Assembly (NCBI RefSeq): GCF_036013915.1
Contig: NZ_CP107899.1
Span: forward strand, 2,852,001-2,916,000
Reading direction: 5' to 3'
Source: Streptomyces sp. NBC_00464
Lineage (GTDB): Bacteria > Actinomycetota > Actinomycetes > Streptomycetales > Streptomycetaceae
DNA length: 64,000 bases
Shown here: one piece after another, positions 41,831 to 52,251 of the stretch
How the letters are laid out: every line of letters starts with the position of its first letter
Numbering within the stretch: position 1 is the stretch's first letter
The notes under the pieces: model-generated
The model's input: the letters and a program-made list of their open reading frames with translations, nothing else
The model's database searches: none
What the model was told of the DNA's origin: nothing
Program-made: the position numbers and the translations under genes

Positions 41831-42295
41831 TCAGCGCTGGACGGGGAGTTTCGCGAGCTCCAGGGCTGCGGGCTCGGGCTCGACGTCGCTCGTGCAGTGA
41901 CCGCAGCGGGAGGCGATGGCCGGGATCGCCGTGTAGCAGCGGGGGCAGTCACGCAGGGCGGCCTTGATGTCGACCTGCTCCTGGTCCTTCTTGGCGGTGA
42001 AGCGGTCCTGCACCTTGGCCATGGGCACGACGACGCAGAAGTAGAGGACCGCGGCGGTGATGAGGAAAGCGATCGCGGCGCTGACGAAGAGGCCGTAGGG
42101 GAACGTCACACCGTCGAACTTGAAGTGTGCCTTGCTGAAGTCGCCCGTTCCACGGGTGATGATGCCGATCAGCGGCACGATGAACGCGTTGCTGAACCCG
42201 GTGACGACCGCGGTGAACGCGGCTCCGACGGCGAGACCGATCGCCATGGAGATGACGTTTCCGCGCAGGATGAAGTCCTTGAACCCGTTCAGCAC
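41831..42295 (-). CDS. mscL: Large-conductance mechanosensitive channel with zinc-ribbon-like tail
   Basis: 154 residues from GTG at 42295 (MLNGFKDFILRGNVISMAIG), with GGAG upstream. The two helices are FKDFILRGNVISMAIGLAVG... and FVSAAIAFLITAAVLYF, as in MscL. The C-terminal tail (CPRCYTAIPAIASRCGHC) has two CxxC pairs, which is not part of ordinary MscL and could bind zinc or sense redox. MscL is an osmotic safety valve. It lies between htpX and the nuo operon. Confidence 0.9.
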   Translation of the reverse strand: MLNGFKDFILRGNVISMAIGLAVGAAFTAVVTGFSNAFIVPLIGIITRGTGDFSKAHFKFDGVTFPYGLFVSAAIAFLITAAVLYFCVVVPMAKVQDRFTAKKDQEQVDIKAALRDCPRCYTAIPAIASRCGHCTSDVEPEPAALELAKLPVQR

Positions 42296-42409
42296 TGCTT
42301 CTGGCTCCTCTGTTGTGATGTGAAGGTCATACGCGCCGCGCGCGGGCATGACCCTGCCCTGTGCGGGCCACCGGGGGCAAACCGATCTTGAAGCCGCCGG
42401 AGCAGAGCG

Positions 42410-44005
42410 TCAGAACAGGTTGACGTCGGCGAATCTGAGTACGGCCTGCGGGGCGCCCGACAGGGCGATGCCGGCGACGGCCGTGAGAACGATCGCGACG
42501 GTGAGCGGTGCCGGGGTGCGGTGCCGGGTGACGGGCTGCTCCGTACCGTCCTCGGCGGGGCTGCGGAACAGGGCCGCGGTCCACTGGAGGTAGTAGTAGA
42601 GCGCGATCACGACGTTCACGGCCATGACGACGGCGAGCCAGCCGAGTCCGGCGTCGACGGCCGAGGAGAAGACCGTGACCTTGGCGAAGAGTCCGATGAT
42701 GCCCGGCGGCAGTCCGGCCAGGCAGAGCAGGAAGAACCCCATCGCGAGGGCGGCGAGCGGGCGGGTGGCGTACAGACCGCGGTAGTCGGCGAGGCGGTTG
42801 CCCGGGTGGGTACGGGCGACGAGGGCGGCCACCGCGAACGCGCCGAGGTTCACGACGGCGTACATCAGCGCGTACGCGACGGTGGAACCGATCTGGCGGT
42901 CTCCGGCGTACGCGGCCGCAGCGATCGGCACCAGGAGGTAGCCGGCCTGGGCGACGGACGACCAGGCGAGCAGGCGTACGGCGCTGCGGGCGCGGGTGGC
43001 GCTCTGGCGCAGGGCCGCGACGTTGCCGACGGTCATGGTGAGTGCGGCGAGGACGGCGAGGGCGGGGCCCCAGACGTCCGCGTACGACGGGAAGGCGACC
43101 ACGGTGACGAGGATGAGGCCGGAGAAGCCGACCGCCTTGCCGACGACCGAGAGGTAGGCGGCGATCGGCAGGGGGGCGCCGACGTAGGTGTCGGGGACCC
43201 AGAAGTGGAAGGGCGCTGCGGCGGTCTTGAAGGCGAAGCCGACGAGGGTGAGGGCGACGCCCGCCTCGGCGAGGGTGGAGAGCTGTCCGGGGACGTCGTC
43301 GAGGCGGGTGGCGATCTCCGTGAGGTGGAGGGTGCCGGTCGCCGCGTACACGAAGCTGACGCCGAGGAGCATCACGGCGGTCGCGACGACGGAGGAGAGG
43401 AAGAACTTCAGCGCGGCCTCGGAGGAGCGCCGGTCGCCGCGCTTGATGCCGACGAGGGCGAAGGCGGGCAGCGAGGCGACTTCTAGGGCGACGACGAGCG
43501 TGGCGAGGTCGCGGGACGCGGGCAGGAGTGCGGCGCCTGCGGCGGAGGACAGCAGCAGGAACCAGAACTCGCCGGCGGGGAGCTTGCGGGTGTCGCCGAT
43601 GGAGAGCAGCGCGGTGAGCAGGGCGCCGCCGAGTACGAGGGCCTGGATGACCAGGGTGAAGTGGTCGGCGGTGTAGCTGCAGGCGCGGGTGCCGGTGGTG
43701 AGGCAGAAGGTGGAGCGGTCGCCGTCGTGCAGGGGAACGAGGAGAGCGAGGGCGGCTACGAGTCCGGCTACGGCGCCGTAGCCGAGCAGGGGCTTGCGGG
43801 CTGCGGGGACGAAGAGGTCGGCGACCAGGACGGCGAGGGCGACGGCCGCGACGGTGACCGGGGGTGCGATCGCGAGCCAGTCGACGGACTGGACGAGGCT
43901 GGTGGCGCCGCTCTCGGCCGCCGACCGGACGAGGCCGGCGCTGCTCCCGGCCGCTGACTGGACCAGGCTTGCTGAGCCCGGGGCGCTTTCGGCTGCCACG
44001 ATCAC
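42410..44005 (-). CDS. nuoN: Complex I subunit N
   Basis: 531 residues, an antiporter-like membrane subunit with about 14 helices. It begins at GTG 44005 with AGGAGG upstream, and overlaps the nuoM stop (GTGA). The N-terminus has a repetitive Ser/Ala block ([20 protein letters not shown], then SLVQSVDW) encoded by an imperfect tandem repeat at 43887-43997. NuoL-type helix features (FVYAATGTLHL, GFAFKTAAAPFHFWVPD) are conserved. It is the last gene of the operon. Confidence 0.94.
   Translation of the reverse strand: MIVAAESAPGSASLVQSAAGSSAGLVRSAAESGATSLVQSVDWLAIAPPVTVAAVALAVLVADLFVPAARKPLLGYGAVAGLVAALALLVPLHDGDRSTFCLTTGTRACSYTADHFTLVIQALVLGGALLTALLSIGDTRKLPAGEFWFLLLSSAAGAALLPASRDLATLVVALEVASLPAFALVGIKRGDRRSSEAALKFFLSSVVATAVMLLGVSFVYAATGTLHLTEIATRLDDVPGQLSTLAEAGVALTLVGFAFKTAAAPFHFWVPDTYVGAPLPIAAYLSVVGKAVGFSGLILVTVVAFPSYADVWGPALAVLAALTMTVGNVAALRQSATRARSAVRLLAWSSVAQAGYLLVPIAAAAYAGDRQIGSTVAYALMYAVVNLGAFAVAALVARTHPGNRLADYRGLYATRPLAALAMGFFLLCLAGLPPGIIGLFAKVTVFSSAVDAGLGWLAVVMAVNVVIALYYYLQWTAALFRSPAEDGTEQPVTRHRTPAPLTVAIVLTAVAGIALSGAPQAVLRFADVNLF
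43887..43997 (-). repeat. Imperfect tandem repeat in the 5' coding part of nuoN
   Basis: Three related units, 43887-43922 (36 bp), 43923-43955 (33 bp) and 43956-43997 (42 bp), each beginning GAC(T/C)GGACSAGG on the plus strand. Length differences are multiples of three, so the reading frame is preserved. Confidence 0.65.
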
Positions 44006-45600
44006 GACTTGCCTCCTGCGAGGAGCTTCTGCACGGCCGGGTCGGTGAGGCCGAGGAGGACGGCGGGCCACAGGCCGGCGAGGACGGTGAGGGCCGCGAG
44101 GGGGGTCCAGGCGGCGAACTCGTAGCTATGGATGTCGGCGATCGGGTGCGGTTCCTCGCGCTTGGCCCCCATGCAGACGCGGCGGACCACGATGAGCAGG
44201 TACGCGGCGGTGAGCAGGGTGCCGAACGCGGCGATGGACATGAAGGTGAGGAACGCGGGGCGGCTGAGTCCTTCGGCGGGGTCGAAGGCGCCGAAGAGGG
44301 CGAGCATCTCGCCCCAGAAGCCGGCCAGGCCGGGCAGGCCGAGCGAGGCGATCGCGGCGAACGCGAGGAGGCCGCCGAGGCGTGGGGCGCGGCCGTAGAG
44401 GGCGGCGCCGGTGGCTCCGGCGAGGGTGTCCAGGTCGGCGCTGCCGTACCGGTCCTTGACCGCGCCGACCAGGAAGAACAGCAGGCCGGTGATGAGTCCG
44501 TGGGCGATGTTGGCGAAGAGCGCGCCGTTGACACCGGTCGGGGTCATGCTCGCGATGCCGAGGAGGACGAAGCCCATGTGGCCGACGGAGGAGTACGCGA
44601 TCAGCCGCTTGAGATCGCCCTTGGCGCCGGGCCGGGCGAGCGCCAGGCAGGCGAGCGATCCGTAGATGATGCCGGCGACCGCGAACGCCGCGAGGTAGGG
44701 CGCGAACGTGTGCATGCCGTCGGGGGCGATCGGGAGCAGGATCCGGACGAATCCGTACGTACCCATCTTCAGCAGGACGCCCGCGAGGAGGACCGAGCCG
44801 ACCGTCGGGGCGGCGGTGTGGGCGTCGGGGAGCCAGCTGTGCAGCGGCCACATCGGGGTCTTCACCGCGAGCCCGATGCCGATCGCGAGGACGGCGATGA
44901 CCTGCACGGACGAGGTGAGGCCACGGCCGTTGTCAGTGGCGAGTGCCACCATGTCGAAGGTGCCGCTCTTCAGTCCGATGAGGAGCAGGCCCAGCAGCAT
45001 GACGACCGAGCCGAGCAGCGTGTAGAGGATGAACTTCCAGGCGGCCGCCTGCTTCTGGGCGCCGCCCCAGCGGGCGATGAGGAAGTACATCGGGATGAGC
45101 ACCATCTCGAACGCCAGGAAGAACAGCAGCAGATCGAGGACGGCGAAGGTCGCGAGGGTGCCGGACTCCAGGAGGAGGATCAGCGCGACGAAGGCCTTCG
45201 GGGAGGGGCCTGCGGCCCGCGGCGTCAGCCGCTCATGTTGCAGCTTGAAGTAGCTGTAGAGCGCGCAGAGGAAGGTCAGCAGCGCGGTCAGTACGAGGAG
45301 GGGGAGCGAGATGCCGTCGATGCCGAGATGGATGCGGACGTCGAGCGCCGGGATCCAGCTGATGTCGGTGGTGGCCTGCATCTTCGACGGGTGGTCGTGG
45401 TCGAAGCCCAGGGCCAGCACGATCGCGGCGATGAGGATCACGCCGCTGACGGTCACGCCGTGGCGGAGCACGGCCTGGTCGGGGTTCCTGCCCTTCAGCC
45501 CGGGCGGGGCCGGGAGCAGGGCGGCGACGGCCCCGACGAGCGGGCCGACGACGATGAACGCCAGAAGGAACTGCATCACGGATGCGCTGATATCGATCAC
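44002..45600 (-). CDS. nuoM: Complex I subunit M
   Basis: 532 residues, a proton-pumping antiporter-like subunit. It begins MIDISASVMQFLL (GTG). Landmarks are FFLAFEMVLIPMYFLIARWG and AVKTPMWPLHSWLPDAHTAA, the latter with a conserved Lys in the antiporter helix. It starts 3 nt after the nuoL stop and overlaps nuoN. Confidence 0.95.
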   Translation of the reverse strand: MIDISASVMQFLLAFIVVGPLVGAVAALLPAPPGLKGRNPDQAVLRHGVTVSGVILIAAIVLALGFDHDHPSKMQATTDISWIPALDVRIHLGIDGISLPLLVLTALLTFLCALYSYFKLQHERLTPRAAGPSPKAFVALILLLESGTLATFAVLDLLLFFLAFEMVLIPMYFLIARWGGAQKQAAAWKFILYTLLGSVVMLLGLLLIGLKSGTFDMVALATDNGRGLTSSVQVIAVLAIGIGLAVKTPMWPLHSWLPDAHTAAPTVGSVLLAGVLLKMGTYGFVRILLPIAPDGMHTFAPYLAAFAVAGIIYGSLACLALARPGAKGDLKRLIAYSSVGHMGFVLLGIASMTPTGVNGALFANIAHGLITGLLFFLVGAVKDRYGSADLDTLAGATGAALYGRAPRLGGLLAFAAIASLGLPGLAGFWGEMLALFGAFDPAEGLSRPAFLTFMSIAAFGTLLTAAYLLIVVRRVCMGAKREEPHPIADIHSYEFAAWTPLAALTVLAGLWPAVLLGLTDPAVQKLLAGGKS

Positions 45601-45603
45601 GGC

Positions 45604-47604
45604 TCACGACCCGGCGTTGACGTTGGCGAAGACGACGGCGGCGACCGCCAGGACCAGCGAACCGGCGAGCAGCGCGCTGAGGTAGGTCTGCACGTTGCCG
45701 GTCTGGGCGCGGCGGACGGCGGTGCCGAGCCAGCGTGCGCCGGTGGCGGAGCCGCGTACGTAGGTCTCGACGACCTCGCGGTCCAGGAAGCGGACGAGGC
45801 TCGCCGCGGCTTGGACGGGGCGGACGAACAGGGCCGCGTAGAGGGCGTCCAGGTGGAAGCCGGTGGCGGCGTGGCGGTGGAGCGGGCCGAGCAGCAGGCG
45901 GCCGGGGTCGGCCGGGTCGGGGGCGTCACCGGCGGTTCCGTAGGCGGCGGTGTGGCTCTCCATGGCTTCGACCTCGACGAGGGCGGGTTCCGCGTCGGGG
46001 TGGGCGACGACCGAACCCATCGGGGTGCGGGCGGCGAGTGCCGTGGTGTGACGCCAGGCCCCGTAGGTGACGAGGCCGCCGGCGAGTCCGACGCCGGTGG
46101 ACAGCACGGCGGTCGTCAGCGAGGGGGTGAGGCTGTGGCCGTCGAACCAGTCGGTGATCACGCCCACGGTGAGGCCGAAGGCCATGGTGGGGACGGCCAG
46201 TACCCACAGGACCGAGGTCATGGCGACGGGCTGCCTGCCGTGGTCGGGGGCTTCGGCGCCTCGGCCGCGGAAGGCGAGGAGCCAGAGGCGGGTGGCGTAC
46301 GCGGCAGTGAGGACAGCGGCCAGGAGGCCGGCGACGAGGACGAGCCAGCCGGCGGCGGCCGGGGCGACGTGCCGGTCGCCGAGGGCGGTGTGCTCGGCGG
46401 CGACGAGGACGGCTTCCTTGGAGAAGAAGCCGGCGAACGGCGGGATGGCGGCCAGCGCGAGGAGGGCGACCGTCATCGTCCAGTAGGCGTCGGGGATGCG
46501 CTGGGCCAGGCCGCCCATGCGGGACATGGCGGCCAGTGAGTTGGTGCCGGCGGCGTGGATGACGACGCCCGCGGCGAGGAAGAGGACCGCTTTGAACGCA
46601 CCGTGCGAGATGAGGTGGAAGACGGCAGCCCCGCGGTCGCCGACGGCCAGGGCGCCGGACATGTAGCCGAGCTGGCCGATCGTCGAGTAGGCGAGGACGC
46701 GCTTGATGTCGTCCTGCGCGAGGGCGGCGAGTCCTGAGCCGATCATCGTGACGGCGGCCATCACGGCGAGGACGACGAGGGCGGCGCCGGATTCGGCGAA
46801 GACGGGGAGGAGCCGGGCGACGAAGTAGATACCGGCGGCGACCATCGTCGCCGCGTGGATCAGTGCGGAGACGGGGGTGGGGCCGGCCATGGCGTCGGGC
46901 AGCCAGGTGTGCAGGGGGAACTGTGCGGACTTGCCCGCGACACCCGCGAGAAGGAGCAGGGCGATCAGGGTGGGGTGGTCGAGGCCGCCGTGGGCGACGG
47001 CGCCCAGGATGCCGGTGATGCGGAAGGTGCCGGTGTCGGCGGCGAGGGCGAACAGGCCGATGAGGAAGGGGACGTCGCCGAGCTTGGTGACCAGGAAGGC
47101 CTTCAGGGAGGCGGCGCGGGCCTCGGGCGTCTCCCAGTAGTGGCCGACCAGGAAGTACGAGCAGATGCCCATGATCTCCCAGCCGACCAGGAGCACCATC
47201 AGGTCGCCGGAGTAGACGACGAGCAGCATCGCGGCGGTGAAGAGGGAGACGAGCGCCGCGTAGGAGGGGTAGCGGGGGTCGTCGCGCAGGTACGCGGTCG
47301 AGTAGATCTGCACGCAGCTCGCGACGAGGGCGACCAGGACGGCGACGAGGACGGCGAAGCCGTCGAGGTGCAGCGCGAGGTCGATCGGGACGGAGCCGGT
47401 GGGGGTGAGTTGCGTCGCGGCGTCGATGGCCGGCCCGCCGCCCTGGCGTGCGGCGACGACTGCGGCGATGACGAGGGAGGCGAGGGAGGGCAGCACGGCG
47501 AGCGGCCGGACATAGCCCGGTGCGGTGCGGCCGAGGAGGAGGCCGGCCGCCGCACCCAGGAACGGGAGAAGGGGGACGAGGACGGCCAGGGTCGTGGTGG
47601 TCAC
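45604..47604 (-). CDS. nuoL: Complex I subunit L
   Basis: 666 residues, the longest antiporter-like subunit. It begins [20 protein letters not shown] (GTG 47604) and has family blocks such as [19 protein letters not shown] and [20 protein letters not shown] with the conserved Lys, and [22 protein letters not shown] [18 protein letters not shown]. The nuoK stop overlaps its start (GTGA). Confidence 0.95.
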   Translation of the reverse strand: MTTTTLAVLVPLLPFLGAAAGLLLGRTAPGYVRPLAVLPSLASLVIAAVVAARQGGGPAIDAATQLTPTGSVPIDLALHLDGFAVLVAVLVALVASCVQIYSTAYLRDDPRYPSYAALVSLFTAAMLLVVYSGDLMVLLVGWEIMGICSYFLVGHYWETPEARAASLKAFLVTKLGDVPFLIGLFALAADTGTFRITGILGAVAHGGLDHPTLIALLLLAGVAGKSAQFPLHTWLPDAMAGPTPVSALIHAATMVAAGIYFVARLLPVFAESGAALVVLAVMAAVTMIGSGLAALAQDDIKRVLAYSTIGQLGYMSGALAVGDRGAAVFHLISHGAFKAVLFLAAGVVIHAAGTNSLAAMSRMGGLAQRIPDAYWTMTVALLALAAIPPFAGFFSKEAVLVAAEHTALGDRHVAPAAAGWLVLVAGLLAAVLTAAYATRLWLLAFRGRGAEAPDHGRQPVAMTSVLWVLAVPTMAFGLTVGVITDWFDGHSLTPSLTTAVLSTGVGLAGGLVTYGAWRHTTALAARTPMGSVVAHPDAEPALVEVEAMESHTAAYGTAGDAPDPADPGRLLLGPLHRHAATGFHLDALYAALFVRPVQAAASLVRFLDREVVETYVRGSATGARWLGTAVRRAQTGNVQTYLSALLAGSLVLAVAAVVFANVNAGS

Positions 47605-48020
47605 GCGGTGGCCTCTGCCTTCTTTGCCTTCCCTGCCGGAGCAGTGGCCTGGTGTTCGGGGGCGTCGGCGTCGTCCGAGCCGTCCGGGTCGTCCGGGAGT
47701 TGTTCGGCATCGTCGGTCTCGGCGGTGTCGCGGAGGCGGTCGATGTCGGAGCTGCCGCGGTTGCGGTACACGGCGAGGACGATCGCCAGACCGATGCCGA
47801 TCTCCGCCGCCGCGATGGCGATGGTGAACAGGGTGAGGGCCTGGCCGGAGTGCAGGGCGTCGCGGAGCCATACGTCGAAGGCGACGAGGTTGAGGTTGAC
47901 GGCGTTGAGCATCAGCTCGACGGACATCAGGACGAGGATCGCGTTGCGGCGGGCGAGCACTCCGTACAGCCCGGTACAGAAGAGGAGGGCGGCGAGCACG
48001 GCGGGATAGGCGAGGTGCAT
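47601..48020 (-). CDS. nuoK: Complex I subunit K
   Basis: 139 residues. The first ~100 are the usual three helices ([35 protein letters not shown] with the membrane Glu), while the last ~35 form an acidic Ala-rich tail ([20 protein letters not shown]) not seen in ordinary NuoK. It overlaps the nuoJ stop (TGATG). Confidence 0.95.
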   Translation of the reverse strand: MHLAYPAVLAALLFCTGLYGVLARRNAILVLMSVELMLNAVNLNLVAFDVWLRDALHSGQALTLFTIAIAAAEIGIGLAIVLAVYRNRGSSDIDRLRDTAETDDAEQLPDDPDGSDDADAPEHQATAPAGKAKKAEATA

Positions 48021-48661
48021 CAGCTCTGGTCCTCTCGGCTCGTGTTGTCCCGGCCTGCGCTCTCGCGGCCCGCGTTCTCCCGGTCCTTGCGGGACAGGAC
48101 GATCGCGCCGACGAGGGCGGCGAGCAGCAGAACGGAGAGCGCTTCGAAGGGCAGCACCCAGTGCCGGAAGAGGAAGGAGCCGGTGGCCTCGGTGGAGCCC
48201 TGCGCCGGCCCGTCCAGATTGATCCAGGTGGTGCGGAAGGCGTCGACGACGACCCAGACGAGGGTGCCTGCCGCGGCTACGGCAACCGCGAGGGCGGCCC
48301 AGCGGTTCTCCGAATCGGCATCCGGGGAGCGGCCGATGGGGGCCCGGGTGAGCATCAGGCCGAACAGGAGGAGGACGACCACGGAACCGACGTAGATCAG
48401 TACCTGCACCCAGGCGATGAACTCCGCGGTGAGCAGGAGGTACTCGACGGCGAGACCGCCGAGCGTCACGATCAGCCAGAGGGCGGCGTGCACCAGCTGT
48501 CGGGTCGTGACGGTGACGAGGGCTGCGCCGAGGCTGGCGATGCCAACGAGGACGAAGGCGATCTCGACCCCGGTCGGGGAGAGGAAGCCGGGGTGGCTCG
48601 CGGTGACGGTCATGACGGGGCCGGAGGCGGCGCCGAGTGCGGTGCCGGTGGCGATGATCAC
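48020..48661 (-). CDS. nuoJ: Complex I subunit J
   Basis: 213 residues from GTG 48661 with AGGAGG upstream; earlier in-frame codons lie inside nuoI. Five membrane helices, including VIYVG-type [19 protein letters not shown], are followed by a charged tail ([17 protein letters not shown]). It overlaps nuoI by GTGA. Confidence 0.93.
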   Translation of the reverse strand: MIIATGTALGAASGPVMTVTASHPGFLSPTGVEIAFVLVGIASLGAALVTVTTRQLVHAALWLIVTLGGLAVEYLLLTAEFIAWVQVLIYVGSVVVLLLFGLMLTRAPIGRSPDADSENRWAALAVAVAAAGTLVWVVVDAFRTTWINLDGPAQGSTEATGSFLFRHWVLPFEALSVLLLAALVGAIVLSRKDRENAGRESAGRDNTSREDQS

Positions 48662-49257
48662 GCCTGGCCCTCCTGATCCGTCGGAGCGGGCAGTTCGGGC
48701 GCGGGCGGTGCGGCGGCTGCCGCTTCCTGTTCGCGCTGGGTGCGGAGCTTGTCCGCCGTCTTGCGGGCGGCGGCGATCTCCTTCGGCTCCTCGGCGGCCG
48801 GGTCGAGCGCCGGCGGCTCCGGGACCGTCCACATCCAGTCGCGCAGTTTGTCGCGCTCATGGGTGAGTTCGAGGATGTCCGTCTCCGCGTACTCGAACTC
48901 CGGCGACCAGAACAGCGCGTCGAACGGGCACACCTCGATGCAGATGCCGCAGTACATGCAGAGGGAGAAGTCGATGGCGAAGCGGTCCAGCACGTTGCGG
49001 CTGCGCTCGCGGCCACCTGGGACCGCTGCGGGCACGGTCTCCTTGTGGGAGTCGATGTAGATGCACCAGTCGGGGCACTCACGGGCACAGAGCATGCAGA
49101 CCGTGCAGTTCTCCTCGAAGAGCGCGATGACGCCACGGGAGCGGGGCGGGAGTTCGGGCTGCACGTCCGGGTACTGGGCGGTGACGGTCTTCTTCGTCAT
49201 CGTCCGCAAGGTGACGGCAAGGCCCTTGGCCAGACCTGAGCCGGGGATCGGGGGCAC
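48658..49257 (-). CDS. nuoI: Complex I subunit I (2x[4Fe-4S])
   Basis: 199 residues from GTG 49257 ([20 protein letters not shown]), overlapping the nuoH stop (TAGTG). Two ferredoxin-type motifs carry all eight cysteines: [12 protein letters not shown] and [12 protein letters not shown]. It conducts electrons from the electron-input module to NuoB. A Pro/Ala/Glu-rich C-terminal tail ([15 protein letters not shown]) follows. Confidence 0.95.
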   Translation of the reverse strand: MPPIPGSGLAKGLAVTLRTMTKKTVTAQYPDVQPELPPRSRGVIALFEENCTVCMLCARECPDWCIYIDSHKETVPAAVPGGRERSRNVLDRFAIDFSLCMYCGICIEVCPFDALFWSPEFEYAETDILELTHERDKLRDWMWTVPEPPALDPAAEEPKEIAAARKTADKLRTQREQEAAAAAPPAPELPAPTDQEGQA

Positions 49258-50225
49258 TAGTTGATCGCCACCTTCACGATGCCGGTGAGCGCGATCTGCG
49301 CGAGAGCGAGCGGGATGAGTGTGGTCCAGGCGAGCTTCTGGAGCTGGTCCTCGCGCAGCCGCGGATAGCTCACGCGCAGCCAGATGACGACGAAGGCGAG
49401 GATGCCGGTCTTCAGGAGCGTCCAGACCCAGCCGAGTCCGTCGGCGCCCAGCGGTCCGTGCCACCCGCCCAGGAACAGGACGGTGGTGAGTCCGCAGAGC
49501 ACGACGATGCCCGCGTACTCGGCGAGCAGGAAGAGTGCGAAGCGGAGGCCGGTGTACTCGGTGTACGCGCCGAAGATGATCTCCGAGTCGGCGACCGGCA
49601 TGTCGAAGGGCGGGCGCTGGAGTTCGGCGAGCCCGGCCACGAAGAAGACCAGGGCCCCGACGATCTGCCAGGGCAGCCACCACCACTCGAAGGCGTTGAG
49701 GATGCCGGGGAGGGAGACGGTGCCGGCCGCCATCGCCACGGAGGCGGCGGCGAGCAGCATCGGCAGCTCGTACGCGAGCAGTTGCGCGGCGGTACGGAGG
49801 CCGCCGAGCAGCGAGAACTTGTTCGCGGACGCCCAGCCCGCCATCAGGGAGCCGAGCACGCCGACGCCCATCACGGCGAGCACGAAGAAGATCCCCGCGT
49901 CGACGACCTGGCCGACCGCGCCCTCGCTGGGCCCGATCGGGATCGCGACGAGAACGAGGAGGTACGGAAGCAGCGCGACGGCGGGCGCGAGCTGGAAGAC
50001 CCGGCGGTCGGCCTCGGCCGGGACGATGTCTTCCTTCTGCGCGAACTTCACGCCGTCCGCGACGAGCTGGGCCCAGCCGTGGAAGCCGCCGGCGTACATG
50101 GGGCCGAGGCGGCCCTGCATGTGGGCCATCACCTTGTGTTCGGCCTGTCCCACGACGAGGGGGACGACCATGAACACGGCGAAGACGATGACGAGGCGAA
50201 GGGCGACGTCCAGTACGTCGTTCAC
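49257..50225 (-). CDS. nuoH: Complex I subunit H
   Basis: 322 residues, the membrane anchor forming part of the quinone tunnel. The start is GTG, overlapping the nuoC stop (GTGA). The conserved loop is [20 protein letters not shown], whereas the common form of this loop has RxGPNRVGP; the change may alter the quinone tunnel. [16 protein letters not shown] is the family signature. No nuoD-G lie before it. Confidence 0.94.
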   Translation of the reverse strand: MNDVLDVALRLVIVFAVFMVVPLVVGQAEHKVMAHMQGRLGPMYAGGFHGWAQLVADGVKFAQKEDIVPAEADRRVFQLAPAVALLPYLLVLVAIPIGPSEGAVGQVVDAGIFFVLAVMGVGVLGSLMAGWASANKFSLLGGLRTAAQLLAYELPMLLAAASVAMAAGTVSLPGILNAFEWWWLPWQIVGALVFFVAGLAELQRPPFDMPVADSEIIFGAYTEYTGLRFALFLLAEYAGIVVLCGLTTVLFLGGWHGPLGADGLGWVWTLLKTGILAFVVIWLRVSYPRLREDQLQKLAWTTLIPLALAQIALTGIVKVAIN

Positions 50226-51565
50226 TCGGGGTCGCCTCCGGTCGGGGGCTTGGGGGCCTCGGGGTCGGGGTGCTGGGTGTCCTCGGAGGACACGGTGTCC
50301 TTGGAGGCCTGCTCGGTGGGTGGTTCGGGGTTCGGGTCGTCGGAGGTGCCGCTGCGCGGGGCCTCTCCCCTACCCGCCCCTTCCCGAACCGGGGGCTCCG
50401 CCCCCGGGCCCCCGCTCCTCAAACGCCGGAGGGGCTGGGATTCACCGGGTTCGCGGGGAACCCGGGGTTCGCGGGGTTCGCGGGGTTCGCGAGAAGCGCC
50501 GGACGGCTCGTCAAACGCCGGGCGGGGGTCGTGCCACGGAGCATCCGAGGCAGGGGCGTCCGAGACCGGCGCATCCGGGGCAGGCGCGTCCGAGTCCGCC
50601 GCACCCACCGCCGGCGCATCCGGGGCCTGCGCATCCGAGACCGGCGCACCCGCCGGCGCATCCGCCGCCGGCGCCTCGCTCGGAGCCACCGCGCTCACCG
50701 GCCTCTCCTGGCTGGCCGAACCCTGCGACGCACTGCGGGTACGGCGCGCGGGCGTCGGCCGGGAAGCCGGCTCGGGCGCCGTGGCCGCGGGCGGGGTGGC
50801 CGTGGAGAGCGACTCCGGCGGGGTGGCCGTGGATGCTGACGTGTCCGGGGGCGGCGTCGTCGGCGGCTGCTGGCCCGCCGAGCCGTCGCTCGCGCTGCGG
50901 GTACGACGGACCGGGCGGTCGCCTGCGGGCCTGGCCGCGCGCGCCGGGCGGGCGGGGGCCGCCGGAAGCTGGCCCTTCAGCGGGCCCCATTCGTTCGGGT
51001 CGGGAACGCCGGGCGGCAGCATCGTGCGCCGCTTCGGGCCGCCGTGCTCCGACTCTCCCGGCTCCTTGGCGCCCGGCCAGGCCTTCGCCACGCGCGCCGC
51101 GAGGACGAAGTCCTTGCGCAGGGGGTGGCCCTCGAAGCCCTCGGGCAGCAGCAGCGGGACCAGGTGCGGGTGCCCGTCGAAGCCGATGCCGAACATCTCG
51201 TGGGTCTCGCGCTCGTGCCAGGCGGCGCCGGCGTACACGCCGATCGCGGTGGGCAGCACGGCCGCCTCGTGCGGAACCGTCGTACGGACCAGCAGCCGCC
51301 GGACGCTGCCGCCCTCGGCAGGCAGCGCGGCGACATGGGCGCAGACCCGGAAGCCGGTGCCCGGTTCGTCCACGGCGCTCAGCCAGTCGAAGTAGGTGCA
51401 GCCGAGCCCGTCGCGCGCCGTTTCTAGGGCGGCGATCCAGGACGCGGGCGGCACGTCGACGGTCAGCAGTTCGTACGCCTGCTCCGCCGTGGCGTCCTCA
51501 CCGAAGATCTCGGTGACGGCGTCCGGCAGCCGGTCGTAGTTCTCGGCCCTCTCGGCGGCGGTCAC
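50222..51565 (-). CDS. nuoC: Complex I subunit C with long disordered tail
   Basis: 447 residues. The first ~200 are NuoC (30-kDa): [40 protein letters not shown] and [14 protein letters not shown]. The remaining ~245 residues are a Pro/Ala/Ser-rich tail with repeats ([10 protein letters not shown] and [38 protein letters not shown]) and no cysteines. The terminal part reads through a dispersed palindromic repeat (50364-50440). Ordinary NuoC lacks this tail. GTGA overlaps join it to nuoB and nuoH. Confidence 0.92.
   Translation of the reverse strand: MTAAERAENYDRLPDAVTEIFGEDATAEQAYELLTVDVPPASWIAALETARDGLGCTYFDWLSAVDEPGTGFRVCAHVAALPAEGGSVRRLLVRTTVPHEAAVLPTAIGVYAGAAWHERETHEMFGIGFDGHPHLVPLLLPEGFEGHPLRKDFVLAARVAKAWPGAKEPGESEHGGPKRRTMLPPGVPDPNEWGPLKGQLPAAPARPARAARPAGDRPVRRTRSASDGSAGQQPPTTPPPDTSASTATPPESLSTATPPAATAPEPASRPTPARRTRSASQGSASQERPVSAVAPSEAPAADAPAGAPVSDAQAPDAPAVGAADSDAPAPDAPVSDAPASDAPWHDPRPAFDEPSGASREPREPREPRVPREPGESQPLRRLRSGGPGAEPPVREGAGRGEAPRSGTSDDPNPEPPTEQASKDTVSSEDTQHPDPEAPKPPTGGDPE
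50364..50440. repeat. Streptomyces-type dispersed palindromic repeat inside nuoC
   Basis: The segment contains GGGGGCTCCGCCCCCG and CTCAAACGCCGGAGGGGCTG, sequence I recognise from memory as a common intergenic repeat of Streptomyces genomes. Here it lies in frame within the coding region for the NuoC tail ([19 protein letters not shown]). Confidence 0.5.
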
Positions 51566-52251
51566 TTCCGCTCCTCCCCCGACGAACTCGACGGACTGGA
51601 CGGACTCGACGAACCCGGTGCCGGCGGTGCGGCGACCAGTCCGCTGCGGAGTGCGGCGGTGGAGGGCCGGCTGCCGCTGCCCGTCGCGTAGCGCTCGCCC
51701 AGCGACTCGCGCGCGATCTTCTCCTGGAGCTTGAGGATGCCCTGGAGCAGCGCCTCGGGCCGGGGCGGGCAGCCGGGCACGTAGACATCGACCGGGATGA
51801 TCTGGTCGACGCCCTTCGTCACGGAGTACGAGTCCCAGTAGGGGCCGCCGCAGTTGGAGCAGGCGCCGAAGGAGATGACGTACTTGGGCTCGGGCATCTG
51901 CTCGTACAGCCGCTTCACCGCGGGCGCCATCTTGTCCGTCACCGTGCCGGAGACGATCATGAGGTCGGCCTGGCGGGGGCCCGGCGCGAAGGGGATCACG
52001 CCGAGCCGGATGAAGTCGTGGCGCGCCATGGAGGCGGCGATGAATTCGATGGCGCAGCAGGCGAGTCCGAAGTTGAAGACCCAGAGGCTGTAGCGGCGGC
52101 CCCAGTTGAGGACCACCTTCATCGGCTCGGGCGCGAGCCGGGACAGTACGCCCAGGCGCTTCGGCTCCGGAAGGAACGTGGGTACGGGTTCGGCGTCCGC
52201 CTCCGGTCCGGGGTGCGGGTGGCCGGAGGACGACGGGCCTGTCACGTCCAT
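51562..52251 (-). CDS. nuoB: Complex I subunit B ([4Fe-4S] N2)
   Basis: 229 residues. The N2 cluster cysteines are present: [17 protein letters not shown] and VPGCPPRPE. It passes electrons to quinone. The start is ATG 52251, overlapping the nuoA 3' end by 10 nt; an ATG at 52272 would add seven residues. The C-terminal Ser/Pro-rich tail ([15 protein letters not shown]) is unusual. Confidence 0.95.
   Translation of the reverse strand: MDVTGPSSSGHPHPGPEADAEPVPTFLPEPKRLGVLSRLAPEPMKVVLNWGRRYSLWVFNFGLACCAIEFIAASMARHDFIRLGVIPFAPGPRQADLMIVSGTVTDKMAPAVKRLYEQMPEPKYVISFGACSNCGGPYWDSYSVTKGVDQIIPVDVYVPGCPPRPEALLQGILKLQEKIARESLGERYATGSGSRPSTAALRSGLVAAPPAPGSSSPSSPSSSSGEERK

Noticed and set aside
43864..46539. 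An 891-codon plus-strand frame opposite nuoM/nuoL
   Set aside because: Antisense to two well-supported complex I genes, Gly/Glu/Arg-rich with no domain.
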